DNA from: Sclerotiophoma versabilis
Taxonomy: Eukaryota > Ascomycota > Dothideomycetes > Pleosporales > Didymellaceae
Length of the DNA stretch: 64,000 nt
Assembly: GCA_012274445.1 (NCBI GenBank)
Contig: JAAROD010000007.1
Span: 744,001 to 808,000 of the forward strand
Direction of reading: 5' to 3'
The notes below the pieces were generated by a model. That model was given only the letters and a program-made list of their open reading frames with translations, did no database searches and had not been told where the DNA came from. Both the position numbers and the translations under genes were made by a program. Shown here in pieces: positions 23,223 through 33,872 of the stretch (position 1 is the first letter of the stretch; the number at the start of each line of letters is the position of its first letter).

Positions 23223-24551
23223 TTACCAGCCATACTCGGGAAGCTTCCAAGTCTCTTTTCCATCTCCGCCAAAAAAGCGCATAAGCAGCTGAGGCAGCCG
23301 CAGAAAAGTAACTACTCTAAGGACTGCTTGAATTGCCCAGACGCCCCACGCCGTCTGCGGGTTGGCAAGCTGCATACCGCCTGCAAAGGGATTTTGGTGT
23401 TTCGTTACCCAAGGGCGAAAGAGATCCTCGTACTTCCGTAGCGCATCTGGGGCTTGATCGGCAGACTCGATTTTGGACAACTCACCAGCGATGCAATAGG
23501 CCCCAGTCATCGCCAGACTCGTACCAACACCCATTGTCGCAAATGCAGCATCGCCCAAGATTACACAATGGCCCTTGACCCACTGCGGTGCCATCACTCG
23601 ACACCAGCTGGAAACTGTTAGTACATAGTATTGAAGGGCAAAGGTGGTCACTTACTGAGTCATGTAAAAGTCCTCAGTGGCATCAAGGCCCTCAATGAAG
23701 CGTTGACTCTGCCAGCCTGCATTCTGGAAACGTTGCCGTAGGTATGTCTTTTGTGTAGTAACATCGGCACGTACAATGTCCTCGAGCTCAGGAACACCGG
23801 ATTGCGTGGAGTTGCAGATTGTGAGATAGACGCCCATCGTCTTCTTGTTGCAGTGCGGCCTGAGATGCATACCCAAGCCCGGAGGCACCTGGCACCATCT
23901 CCAAAGCGAGTCATCCTCAGGGAGGCGGGGGATCGAGAAAAACCCTATGTACATGCCCGACGGCTTGATGTGCTCGGTCAGATCTTCTTTGCCGAACATC
24001 AGATTACGGGTTTTCGATGCGATGCCATCTGCGCCAACCACAACATCGAATTTCTGATCACGGATCTTCCCATTGGCAAAGTAAACGTCCACTCCAGAAC
24101 CGTCTTCCCGCTCTTCCATAGAGTCAATGTACTCGCCATATACTACTTCCACAATTGCACCCTCCTCTTTTGATTCCTTTACTCTATCAAGTAGGAGGCC
24201 GGCCAGGTCTCCTCTTAGGATCTCGTACTCGCTGGTTGCGCTTTGATTCTTGGCATCGCCAGTTGCGTCGAATGTCGCCGCGATGGTGCCCTTCGAGTTG
24301 AGAAAAGCAATGCCCGTCTCGGTGGTGTGCCTGGACTTGATCTCAGACTCCAGTCCAAGTTTGCGGATTACGTCTACTCCTGGCCCCCGTATGTCGACTG
24401 CTTGGCCTGTTGTGCGTGGTATTGGAGATTTCTCGATAAGTGTGATATTGGGCTGCATCTTAAAGCCTGGTTGACGGGCAAGCGAGAGTGCTAATGAAGC
24501 ACCAGCCACGCCTGCGCCAGAGATGAGGATGTTTAAAGGTTGTTGCGACAT
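23223..24551 (-). CDS. FAD-dependent monooxygenase (PHBH/TetX-like)
   Basis: This is a group A flavoprotein hydroxylase using NAD(P)H and O2. Exons 24551-23656 and 23607-23223 give 426 aa. The Rossmann fingerprint is ILISGAGVAGASLALSLAR at the N-terminus. The DG motif is VVVGADGIASKTR and the GD motif is VILGDAAFATMGVGTSLAM. There is no N-terminal signal. The frame extends upstream to a Met at 24692, but homologous proteins start at the MSQQPLN site just before the Rossmann strand. It is convergent with the methyltransferase, so the pair may act in sequence on an aromatic or polyketide-like compound. Confidence 0.88.
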
Positions 24552-26268
24552 TGAAATTGAAGCAGTGAATATTTTGAATAGGTGTCGATGATATCTATCC
24601 CCTCTATCTGACCTTCGCAGTAGTCGTAGCATATACTTATCTGATCTAGGCATCCATTGTGTGCTAAGGCAATAACCTCCGAGAATCCGCAAATGTCACC
24701 GTCGATCCGAATCCCCGAGATTTACTAGGTCGGCTCTAACCAATCACAGCGCTTGACGTCATTGAAAGCGGCGAGAATCGCATATGACTGGACCATCGTG
24801 GATGCCTGAAGAACATCAGAAATCGTCCTACCATATTCCACCGAATGGCAAATTAGAGACAACGCTGGTTTCTCTGCGCGAAGACGAAACCGGGGTGCTC
24901 AGACTCAGGACTACGGACTCTGATTGCTTAGATTCGAAAGTGCTCAGCTCGATCCGACTCCGATACCTCTTCGCGGACCTTAAGGCAACAGCGCCGACAC
25001 ACCGATACTCATCAAAATCGCATGTGCCATTCTGATGGTGCGACTAGGTTCTCCAGTGAAGATCGAGCAGCAAATCCAAGCTTGTGCGTCCGGAAGCAAA
25101 AGACTGCCCGATATTGCGACCTGTGCTGACCTGTTAACAAGCAGTGCGGTTCAGGGACAGTGTAGCAGCATGGAAGGATGACTTGAAACCCCAGCTTGTG
25201 GATGGCAGTCTCCTACCCCATATCCGAGCCCTTACAGCCTGGCGCCGTGTCTTTGGACCCAAACAAACTGGTCACTATCGCTAGCACATCAGAGACAGAT
25301 CGGAAAGCAAAAAGCCAAGGATGAGGTCTAGGCGGGTCTAAACATACAGTTAGGATTTGCGAGGGTGACTGCTGGTCTCTGAACGAAAAGAGATAATCTT
25401 CGGATCTATGTTGTTGGACGCGGCTCTCGAGAACGCAGGTAAAGGTAAGATCTTGTAACATGACTTCCAAGCACATAGGCTAGATACCCAAGCGTACGGA
25501 TTTGCCTTCTATTCTTTACTCCACACATCGTGTTTATCTATCTCAAAGTGGCATCCGCCAGATCTATCGCCAACGCAAGATACCCTTTGCAAACAAGCAA
25601 CTCGAACTGTACCAGTATCAAAGCTTCTTTGGTGAACGCTCCAGCGAACAATGTTTGCCTTAAATAGGCAAGGTTGCCATTACAACGACCAAGCCGACGC
25701 TGAGATCGTACGTCTTCCAGGAGCCTTTGGTGCATGGCACCAGCGACTTATACTCGGCTTGCAGAGTGAGACTGCTTTCTTTAACGTTAGGGTGCACAGT
25801 CACTGTTCGCTTCTGGTATTGGATGCACGTAGGATCAGAAGTATGCAGCATCGGCAATGGCGGAGGCAGTGATGCGTCGAAAAGAGTCGCGACAAGGAAC
25901 GAGCAGTGGGGTTCCACGGTGAAAGATTCAAGTGCCGCCCGCAGAGCCTTCGAACGCATAGCGCAATAAATGCACAAGATGCTTGTAGGGAGCCAAAGGA
26001 ACTGAGTGAGATGATGCCCCACGCATGTGCCCTACAGCGGTGTGTCGGCACTTTTCGTTTGGAAAGCGACTTGCGTGCTGTATCTGCCCACGTACTGTGG
26101 AGTACTTTGGTATTTCTTTGCATCTCCATTTGCGTGTATGTGCGTGCTCTTCTTAAGGCGCATTGTGGGCCCGCGTAAAATGGCTGAGTGCGCTTACCGT
26201 CAGCTTGACATGGTGGCGTCGCGAGTACAACAGGCTATTCGCAGTTCCCGTGAATGGAGATGGGGCGC
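24552..26268. other. 1.7-kb intergenic region
   Basis: Short frames on both strands have no protein-like features. No tRNA or repeat is recognised. It appears to be the boundary between the metabolic genes and the housekeeping TMA23-like gene. Confidence 0.5.
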
Positions 26269-26972
26269 TTATCGAGTTGCGCGCTGCTCGTTTTTCTTCT
26301 GTATGCGTCGTGCGACATAGGCTTCGAGTGTCTGGCCCTTAGCCGCTGCGCGCTTCTCGTACGTTGTCTTCTCGTCGACGCTAAGCTTAGCAATCTTCTT
26401 CGCCAGTTTTTTCGAATCTTTGTCGCCCGATGTTCCGTCCGTCTTGCTCTTAGACTTCTTGCTCTTAGTGCCTTCCTTATCAGCATCCCGCTTGCGCTTG
26501 TTCTTCTTCTCCATAGACCTTTTGGCTGGCTCGCTGTCAGAGGCAGAAGTGGCGGGCGTACTGGTGCCAGATGGCGCGGCGGAGGCGTCGGTGGGTACAG
26601 CCGAGCTGTCTGAGTCTCCCAGTGTACCAGCGATCGATTCGCCCTTCACGAAGAAGCCATATAGGCCACCACGGTTGATGCCCTTCTTCTGAATCTGGCT
26701 GAGGGTGCTCTAGTCGGACGTTAGGTCATGCCAGCGGGAGAACTCTCGCATCTGCATACCTCCTGACCACTTCCAATGTTCTTCAGACTGTCATCGAAGG
26801 CGCGCATCCACCACTGATCGTCTGTCGTGTAGGCCGCCTTCTTCTTGCCGAGGCCGAGCTGATCCTGCTTGTGGGCTATGAGAAGGGGCTTCTTGATACC
26901 CCGCCCCTCGCCGTCGAGGGAATGGCCGGAGCCTTGCCATCCTTGTTTGCGCAGATATGCTTCTGCATTCAT
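26269..26972 (-). CDS. TMA23/PINX1-like G-patch nucleolar protein
   Basis: This is a ribosome-biogenesis protein of the fungal TMA23 type. Exons 26972-26760 and 26709-26269 give 217 aa. The N-terminus MNAEAYLRKQGWQGSGHSL with GRGIKKPLL, then GLGKKK and DQWWMRAFDDSLKNI, is the characteristic G-patch-like region of this family. After the intron, KKGINRGGLYGFFVKGESI is followed by a Ser/Ala-rich linker. A lysine-rich tail (KKNKRKRD, KSKKSKSK) fits nucleolar targeting. An upstream in-frame Met exists, but homologues start at MNAEAYL. It is divergent from the metallophosphoesterase at 27622. Confidence 0.82.
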
Positions 26973-27621
26973 CGTTGCCTGGTTGTTCTGCGAGTGTTGA
27001 TGGCTGTAACGGTCGTACTTTCCTTCCTCGAACTTTTTTGTGGGGAGGTCTTGGCGTAAAGGTGGGGCTGGCGGGACCCTGAACAACGAACCATTCCCGC
27101 ACCACTCCCCGGCCGGAAGCCTGAATTTCCCCAGAGGATATTTCAGTCTCGCGAACTCATGGAGAGCCTAAAGCTACCCGTAGAGATTTGTATACGGCGC
27201 ACTTTTGTGTGGAAGGCTGACGTGCACATGCTCGCACTAACCACATTAGAGGCAAGAACCATTTTGTCGTTTGATATCCGTCCTCATCCTAGGAGGATTG
27301 TGTTGACTTTGCTCCGCCGTGAATAGCCTCGAAGACACACAGTACTGGTCACAATCTGGGTATTTGCGATGAGAAGGAGTCTTCTGTACCCACCCTTGCC
27401 GCCCCTACTGCTGTCTGCTTCGTGGCTCCTTTCACTTGCATCATGATGCCCTTCCTCAAGGGCGCACGTCGCTCTTCCTTCACTTTCACTTCACGCACAG
27501 CAACGGACTTGATGCAGGCTTTTCTCTCTCTTTCCTGCTCGCCCATCTTCGTCCACTTTGTACCACCCCCCGCCTGGCACTTGCAACCGCCTTCATCATC
27601 GGTTTTACCCTGACAGCCATC
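26973..27621. other. divergent intergenic region
   Basis: This 0.65-kb region separates TMA23-like and the phosphoesterase. It includes a pyrimidine-rich stretch (27465-27600) typical of fungal core promoters before the phosphoesterase start. No other feature is seen. Confidence 0.5.
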
Positions 27622-29071
27622 ATGAAGTTCGAAAAGCTCGTGTGGCTCGCAGCGTTAACAGCAAGCGCCTCTCCGCTGCTTCAGTTTGGTCAAGGCTCGG
27701 CGTTCGACGACCCTGGTCTTCGGTTTGGAGTCGACAAGAAGTTCTCGATCACTGTTTTCAGCGACTTGCACTTCGGCGAACGTAAGCTTTTGCTAACGAT
27801 GCGCATTGCGAACTGTACTGAGTCTCTCCAGCAGCATGGAATGGACCAGGCAAGGGACCGGATGCCGACTGGAAGACCCTTGGTGTCATGAACTCTGTCT
27901 TGAACAACGAGCAATCGAACCTGGTCGTCCTAAACGGTGACCTCACATCCTGCGAGTTCGTTGCACCAGAGAGTGTGACTGCCCTCATCAATCAAATCAC
28001 CGCGCCACTTGTCGATCGCAACATGCCATTTGCCGCCACCTTTGGCAATCACGACATGTCCAAGACTTGCAGCACTCGCACCATGTCCGAGCACATGTGG
28101 AACGATGTCAAGGGCAAGAATGGAAAAAAACTTTCCTTCACTACATCCTCGGTCTCTGGTCTTTACGAAAATATTGGCACAAGCAACTATTACATTCCCG
28201 TCTATGCTTCCAGTGGTGGTGGCAACCCTCAGCTGTCCCTCATACTATACTTCTTTGACAGCAAGGGTGGACGCGACTTTCAGAAGGTCGATGCCAACGG
28301 CAAGGATGTGCCCGTGGATAAGTGGGTAGATGATAAAGTCAGTCCACAGCTCTGAAGACCTCTAGTCTCCGTAATGGTGCATGCGTCTCCTTCTATACTT
28401 CCTAACACGCTCACTGTTACAACGCGACTTGTTGCTGACTTGTTCATTAGGTAACATCTTGGTTCCGTCTTACTAGCGACGCCATTCATCAACAAGAAGG
28501 CCGTGCGATTCCCAGCCTGGCCTTCGTCCACATCCCGCCACATTCCACGCGAGCCTATCAGGACACAGGTCCCGATCCCGCCACTGCCCCAGGTATCAGC
28601 GAAGAACTGATCAATTACCAAGGCGACGTTTGCGACAGGGATAATAATTGCAACTACTCTGGTGCTGATACGTCCTTCATGAAAGCCCTTGTTGAGACCG
28701 AAGGGCTCATGGCCGTCTTCTCTGGTCACGATCATGGTGTAGAGTAAGTAATTGCCTTTGTCTCATGATACTATGTACTGATACCTCTCAGCTGGTGCAT
28801 GAGGTGGTCCAAGGATCTGCCTAACAACTCACCTGCGAATGGCAACGGTCTCAATCTCTGCTTCAATCGTCATTCGGGTTACGGCGGCTATTCAGACTGG
28901 GCTCGTGGAGGCAGACAGATCATGGTGGAGGAAGCCAAACTCGGTGAAAATGTGCTTGAGACGTGGATCAGGCTCGAAGGCGGCAGTGTGTCTGGTCGGG
29001 TGACCTTGAACTCCACCTATGGGACGGATCATTACCCCACTGTTGCTAAGTTCAAGAGCCCGGGCTCGTAG
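27622..29071 (+). CDS. secreted calcineurin-like metallophosphoesterase
   Basis: This is a secreted dinuclear-metal phosphoesterase of the fungal Dcr2/purple-acid-like branch. Exons 27622-27781, 27832-28337, 28451-28743 and 28792-29071 give 412 aa. A signal peptide (MKFEKLVWLAALTASASP) precedes the metal motifs in order: FSDLHFGE (DxH), VLNGDLTS (GDx2), FGNHDMS (GNHD), FVHIPPH and FSGHDHGVDW (GHDH). The last motif is completed only by splicing at 28743/28792. The first-intron acceptor could be 27831 or 27834, which changes one residue. Substrate class, such as phosphomonoesters or phytate, cannot be told. Confidence 0.87.
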
Positions 29072-29961
29072 AGCAAACCCGAGAAGGCCTCAAAGCTTGT
29101 GGATATGATCAGGGCTGGGTATGTAAAGCTTGCAGAGCTGGCCTCAACATACGTCAAGAATGATGCCATCGAGTAGGAGTGAAGTGGGGCGCTGTATACG
29201 ATGACTACCTCCAGCGTAGGCATTGCGGTAGAACCTGTCCAAGCTTGGCAGAGCCTTTTCTGCGATTCTATTCTATGGTACCTACACATACGAAACGCAT
29301 AGTTGTTTGAAGGCAGTGCTGCAGTTGTGACCGCAAAGGCCTCCTAGCCCATAGAAACGAATCGACCTACCCGCATACAACGGTGGCAGGTGGTCACCAC
29401 AGTTACACACGCTAAGACGCTCGCACTCACGTTAATCTCCGTCAAGGCCTCGACGATATCCCGTCGTAAAGGTGCCTGAAATGTGGAGCCAATGACAACA
29501 AGCGCAGCCTTTCGGCCCGCGCCGGCGCCTCAAAAGCTTCTTAGCATGGGAAGCCTTACAGCGGACCACCGTCCTGTTTTTAGAACTCTACTTGCCACTC
29601 TGGGGTCTTTTGTCAATCGATATCACACCATGTTAGGACTATAACAATTCAAACGATGTGAACTCTGACGAAGATAGCTTAACGACTTCGGTGAAGCTTT
29701 CTCATACAGCCTGGATTACGCCCAGCGCCCCCACAATAACACGAACAACCTACACAAAGGTGGTATGATGTTGCAAACCTGAAGTGGGGAAAGGCCACCA
29801 ACGCTACTTCAAGTTATGACAGCTAGCCCAAGCTGCGGTAATCGACAGTTGAACTAGCATCTATGGCCACTTCTTCCGTCGCCGATAAAGCCGCAGACGA
29901 TTCCTAGTTGTGTCTTGCAATTCAACCATCCACTCTCTTCACCTTCAAGTTGATCACAGAT
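29072..29961. other. intergenic; xylanase promoter region
   Basis: No gene is recognised. The proximal part must contain the GH10 promoter; I did not find a convincing XlnR-type GGCTAA site by eye. Confidence 0.5.
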
Positions 29962-31043
29962 ATGAAGGTATCCTACCTCCTTGCTGCACCCCTTCTTGCT
30001 TCGGCCTCGCCTTTACTGGCTGAGCGCCAAGCTGACCGCAGCGTCGATAAACTTCTGAAGGGCGTTGGAAAGTTGTATTTTGGTGCTGCCACAGAAGAGG
30101 CCAAGCTTGCGGAGGGCAAGACGAGAGCCATTGCTGAGAACAACTTCGGACAAGTCACGAACGAGTACCTCATGAAATGGGATCAAACGGAACCCAACCG
30201 AGGCCAGTTCAATCTGGACCCTGCCGACCAGCTTGTACAGTGGGCAATCTCCAAACAGAAGAGCATTCGTGGCCATACCCTGGTGTGGGGTGAGGAAAGG
30301 GTTGGCGCAGTGCCTGGCTGGGTGAAGGCTATCACGGACAGGGCCGAGCTTACCAGCGTCATTCAGAACCACATCAAGACTGTCATGGTTGGTCCCAATG
30401 GATCGTGGAAGGGCAAGATCAGATCGTGGGATGTTGTTAACGAAGCCATCGACGATAACGGAGATCTCAAGGATACACACTTCTTGCGGGTGTTGGGCGA
30501 GGATTACATCCGTATCGCATTCCGTGCTGCGCGCGAAGCAGACCCCTCTGCTAAATTGTACATCAACGATTACAATCTGGAGAGCAACACTTTTGGCCAG
30601 CATATAGGCATGCTGAGGTATGTCAAGAAGTGGATTGATGAGGGTATTCCTATTGATGGTATCGGTTCGCAAACGCACATTAAGGCAGCTGGTAAGGCTT
30701 CCCATCCTCATTTACTAGAAACGTGCTGACTCGACACACAGGCGGTGCCGATGGTCTCGAGACAGCTTTGCGAGAGCTGGCCACCATTCCCGTTAAAGAC
30801 CCCACGAAGAGGCCCGAGGTTGCCATCACCGAACTCGATGTCGTTGGATCAGATCCTCCTACATACTGGAAAGCCGTCCAGGCTTGCTACCACGTTCCCA
30901 CTTGTGTTGGCGTAACGACTTGGGAAGTCCGCGATGAGCCTACAGCTGATGATCCTACGCCGAACAAAGCTTTGTTCAAGGAGAACTATGACCCTAAGGA
31001 CGCCTATTATCAGATCGCCGACGAGTTGAAGCTTCTACAATAG
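29962..31043 (+). CDS. secreted endo-1,4-beta-xylanase, GH10
   Basis: This is an extracellular xylanase cleaving the beta-1,4-xylan backbone. Exons 29962-30691 and 30742-31043 give 343 aa, a catalytic domain without a carbohydrate-binding module. A signal peptide (MKVSYLLAAPLLASASPLLA) ends before ERQADRSVDKL, the typical GH10 start. The substrate-binding KWDQTEP and RGHTLVW are present. The acid/base Glu is in SWDVVNEAID and the nucleophile in ITELDV. The usual WG..D near the end reads TTWEVRDEPTADD, a local variation. It is functionally linked to the CE1 esterase at 5051-6078, which would remove xylan side groups. Confidence 0.93.
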
Positions 31044-32218
31044 TCCACTTGAAATGACAATCGATAGCTGCCCAAAGCAGAACAACAACAGGAAGAGTTC
31101 TATTGTTTTATTGCATACATTGGAACTTTGAAACCTGAAAAGCCCTAGTACAATATTTACATGATACATTGCAATAGGATCTCTCGGAAGGACAATAGTG
31201 CTAGGTGTCTGAACCTAGTAATAACTTTAAGAAGCAGCGGGTGGCAATCACTAACCCTTAAGGCCTTTTCAATCACGATCTGGAGAAACCATCCCTTTGC
31301 TCGAGTAACGAAAAAGATATTCGGCTTCAGGGTCTTTAAACGATCTTGCATGCCGCGCGCTGTTGTGAACATGAACTGTATCACCAATCGTGCCGCATGA
31401 GGGTCTAGATTAATGCTGAGATAGAACGCTAGAACAAGGAGACATGTACATACTCCTGTTCAAGTCCCTATGTCTACAATATCTGCAGCTGATCTTCCGA
31501 CCCATTGTATAATTCCAACTGGATAATAACTCCATAAGAACGACAGTTTACTCGCTGCTTGCGAAAGACCTAATATATTCTTAGAATACTCACAAACATT
31601 TTGTACGACCAACGTTAAGTGCCATGTCTTATATATGTTATTGCATAGTGTTGTAAGCCAGATAATATGTCTCTGTCTTCTATGGATCAACCAATAAAGC
31701 ATCAAGAAGCCGTAGGCGCAGAGTTGTGTTACATCCCGAACTTACACCAACCTTAACCCTTACATTAAATTAGGTTGCCCAAGATACATTCCACTATTTG
31801 TAACGCCTTTCTTTTCGCCAGCGTACAATTCTAATGCGCATTCTTTTACGTCGAAGAAGACTCTATACCTGAGCTGGGAGTTTCTCCAAAGTGTTAGTTG
31901 CTAGACTTGTCCGGAAACGCAGTTGTATTTTTGAGCCCCTACGTTCCCCTTAGATAACATCGGGGGTGGCACTTTATACAAACGAAATACTTCTCCCGAT
32001 TTAGCCAGTTCTTGCAGAGCGTAGAAGGTGCCATGAATATTTTCAGTGGTCTTGCGTGAGTACAAAATAGAGCGCAATTTGCGTAACCTTGGTAAACCAG
32101 ACAAGGTGTAGGGTTACAAATCTAACCTTTTTTAGTGCTTAGCTACTTTTCTGCAGTATTGGTTGGTCTTACAACAAATGCATTCCAGCTTCTAGGTATC
32201 TCGAATGTGTAAAAGCGC
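31044..32218. other. gene-poor spacer
   Basis: AT-leaning DNA with frames under 82 codons and no family resemblance. Nothing is recognised. Confidence 0.5.
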
Positions 32219-32226
32219 TATATAAA
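32219..32226 (+). promoter_or_regulatory. TATA box of the tandem-repeat secreted protein gene
   Basis: The sequence TATATAAA lies about 70 bp upstream of the preferred start codon at 32295, at typical spacing for a fungal TATA promoter. Its presence argues for the later Met rather than the in-frame Met at 32244. Confidence 0.5.
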
Positions 32227-32294
32227 CGTGAAGTCTTCATTGTGTGAACCTTTTCTCTACCAAATATCCCGACTTGGCTTGTGATCTTTTCAAG

Positions 32295-33536
32295 ATGACA
32301 CCAACGTTTGTAACTCTTCTGTTTTCGGTGCTCCTCGTAGGATGTCAATGCATTCCAATGCCTGATCCTCAAGGAGGATACTACTCTACAACCGCCAAGA
32401 GTCGTCCTACTGCTTCCACAGACTCTCAGAACAAGGATCTGGGCATTAGTGCTCAGCAAGTATACAATCAACACGTCAAAATCTACCCTGTTGCAGGTGT
32501 TGAAAGAGGACATAAATGGAACCGGAGGCAGGACTTATTTGACCCAGCTGGTTTTGATTTACCAGTATTCGATCCACAGCCAGAATTTGAGCCACTTCCA
32601 GAATTCGATCCACTGCCAGAATTTGAGCCACTTCCAGACTTCGATCCACAGCCAGAGTTTCAGCCACTTCCAGAGTTCGATCCACTTCCAGAGTTCGATC
32701 CACTTCCAGAGTTCGATTCACTACCAGAATTCGATCCATCATTTATCGAACCACCAGATTCCGAGCCATCGATTGTCGACCAACCAGGATTCGAGCCTTC
32801 AGTTATTGACTCATCAGAGTTTGATCCAGTAATATTCGATCCAGAAATTGATACACCAATAGTCGATTTACAAGCGGTTGATACACCAGCAGTAGATATA
32901 CCAGCAGTCGAGCTATCAATGCCTAATCCACCAGTAGTTGATATACCGATAGTCGATACACCGGTAGTCGACTCACCCATAGTTGATTCACCAGCAGCTG
33001 ATCCACCAGCAGCTGATCCACCAGTGGTAGATACACCAGCAACTGACCCACCTGCAACCGACCCACCAGCGGTAGATACACCAGCGGTAGATACACCAGC
33101 GGTAGATACACCACCAACAGTCGATACACCAGCAGTCGATACACCAGTGGTAGATACACCAGCGGTAGATACACCAGTACTCAGTCCAGGCGCAGAAGGG
33201 TCAAGTCCAACCATACAACCACCAGGCAGGCAACCTCCAGTCAGGCAACCTCCAGTCAGGCAACCTCCAGTCAGGCAACCTCCAGTCAGGCAACCTCCAG
33301 TCAGGCAACCTCCAGTCCAGCCCGTCGCAGCAAGTCCACCTCCAGCAAGCCCCGCTCCAGCAAACCCACTTCCAGTCCAGCCTGTCCCAGCAAGCCCGGT
33401 GTTACCAGACCCAGCATTACTCAGCTCAGCGCCATATATTCTACAGCAGATCCAGCTCCTTCAAATCCAATTCCAGCAGATGCAGCTGCAGTTAAATGAG
33501 TTGCGCCAAAAGCAACTAGACATGGTGCAGCATTAA
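32295..33536 (+). CDS. secreted tandem-repeat protein with three repeat classes, unknown function
   Basis: This uninterrupted frame encodes 413 aa; I do not recognise the family. A signal peptide (MTPTFVTLLFSVLLVGCQC) is followed by about 55 residues and a dibasic site KWNRR before QDLFDP, suggesting Kex2 processing to an N-terminal Gln. Three repeat blocks follow: hexapeptides of the type FDPLPE (roughly residues 82-155), pentapeptides of the type VDTPA (about 195-295), and RQPPV repeated six times (about 312-341). A P/A/S-rich linker leads to a C-terminal Gln/Leu-rich helix (YILQQIQLLQIQFQQMQL) likely to form a coiled coil. There are almost no cysteines after the signal. It could be a wall or adhesion protein, or a host-facing secreted protein. 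Confidence 0.8.
   Translation: MTPTFVTLLFSVLLVGCQCIPMPDPQGGYYSTTAKSRPTASTDSQNKDLGISAQQVYNQHVKIYPVAGVERGHKWNRRQDLFDPAGFDLPVFDPQPEFEPLPEFDPLPEFEPLPDFDPQPEFQPLPEFDPLPEFDPLPEFDSLPEFDPSFIEPPDSEPSIVDQPGFEPSVIDSSEFDPVIFDPEIDTPIVDLQAVDTPAVDIPAVELSMPNPPVVDIPIVDTPVVDSPIVDSPAADPPAADPPVVDTPATDPPATDPPAVDTPAVDTPAVDTPPTVDTPAVDTPVVDTPAVDTPVLSPGAEGSSPTIQPPGRQPPVRQPPVRQPPVRQPPVRQPPVRQPPVQPVAASPPPASPAPANPLPVQPVPASPVLPDPALLSSAPYILQQIQLLQIQFQQMQLQLNELRQKQLDMVQH
33227..33316 (+). repeat. 15-bp coding tandem repeat (AGGCAACCTCCAGTC)
   Basis: About six head-to-tail copies of a 15-bp unit are identical at nucleotide level and encode RQPPV. Near-identity implies recent expansion or homogenisation, so copy number is likely to vary between strains. 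Confidence 0.85.
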
Positions 33537-33872
33537 CGAAAAAACATTTGTTATAAAGTTAATGTTCTGCGTTCTTTTAGTTAGGGTTTAGATACAACAG
33601 CTATTGGGCAATACAAGTCAAGATATAGTAAAGGTTCGTCGAAGTAAGCTTTTATCTAAGTTGTGTAAGGATACAGATAATAAGCTCTAGAGTTCTGTTA
33701 GTTGAATTGGTTCTAAAAGGTTCAATACTAGTTATTTCTCACATTACTTGACTCCAGGATTGTATTGGCTAACCTTCTAATATTTAGAGCTTTTTGGAAA
33801 GATGGCCTATAATTAATTTGAGTTTCTATTTCCATTGTGGCTAAAATTTCTAGTAGAAAACACAGTTTAGAT

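Noticed and set aside
24784..26178. Possible genes in the gap after the FAD monooxygenase
   Set aside because: Frames are short, overlap on both strands and show no conserved motif.
32476..33214. Long minus-strand frames inside the tandem-repeat gene (TAGVS-type and LPLVY-type repeats)
   Set aside because: They are antisense shadows of the VDTPA and FDPLPE repeats, with no signal peptide or promoter of their own.
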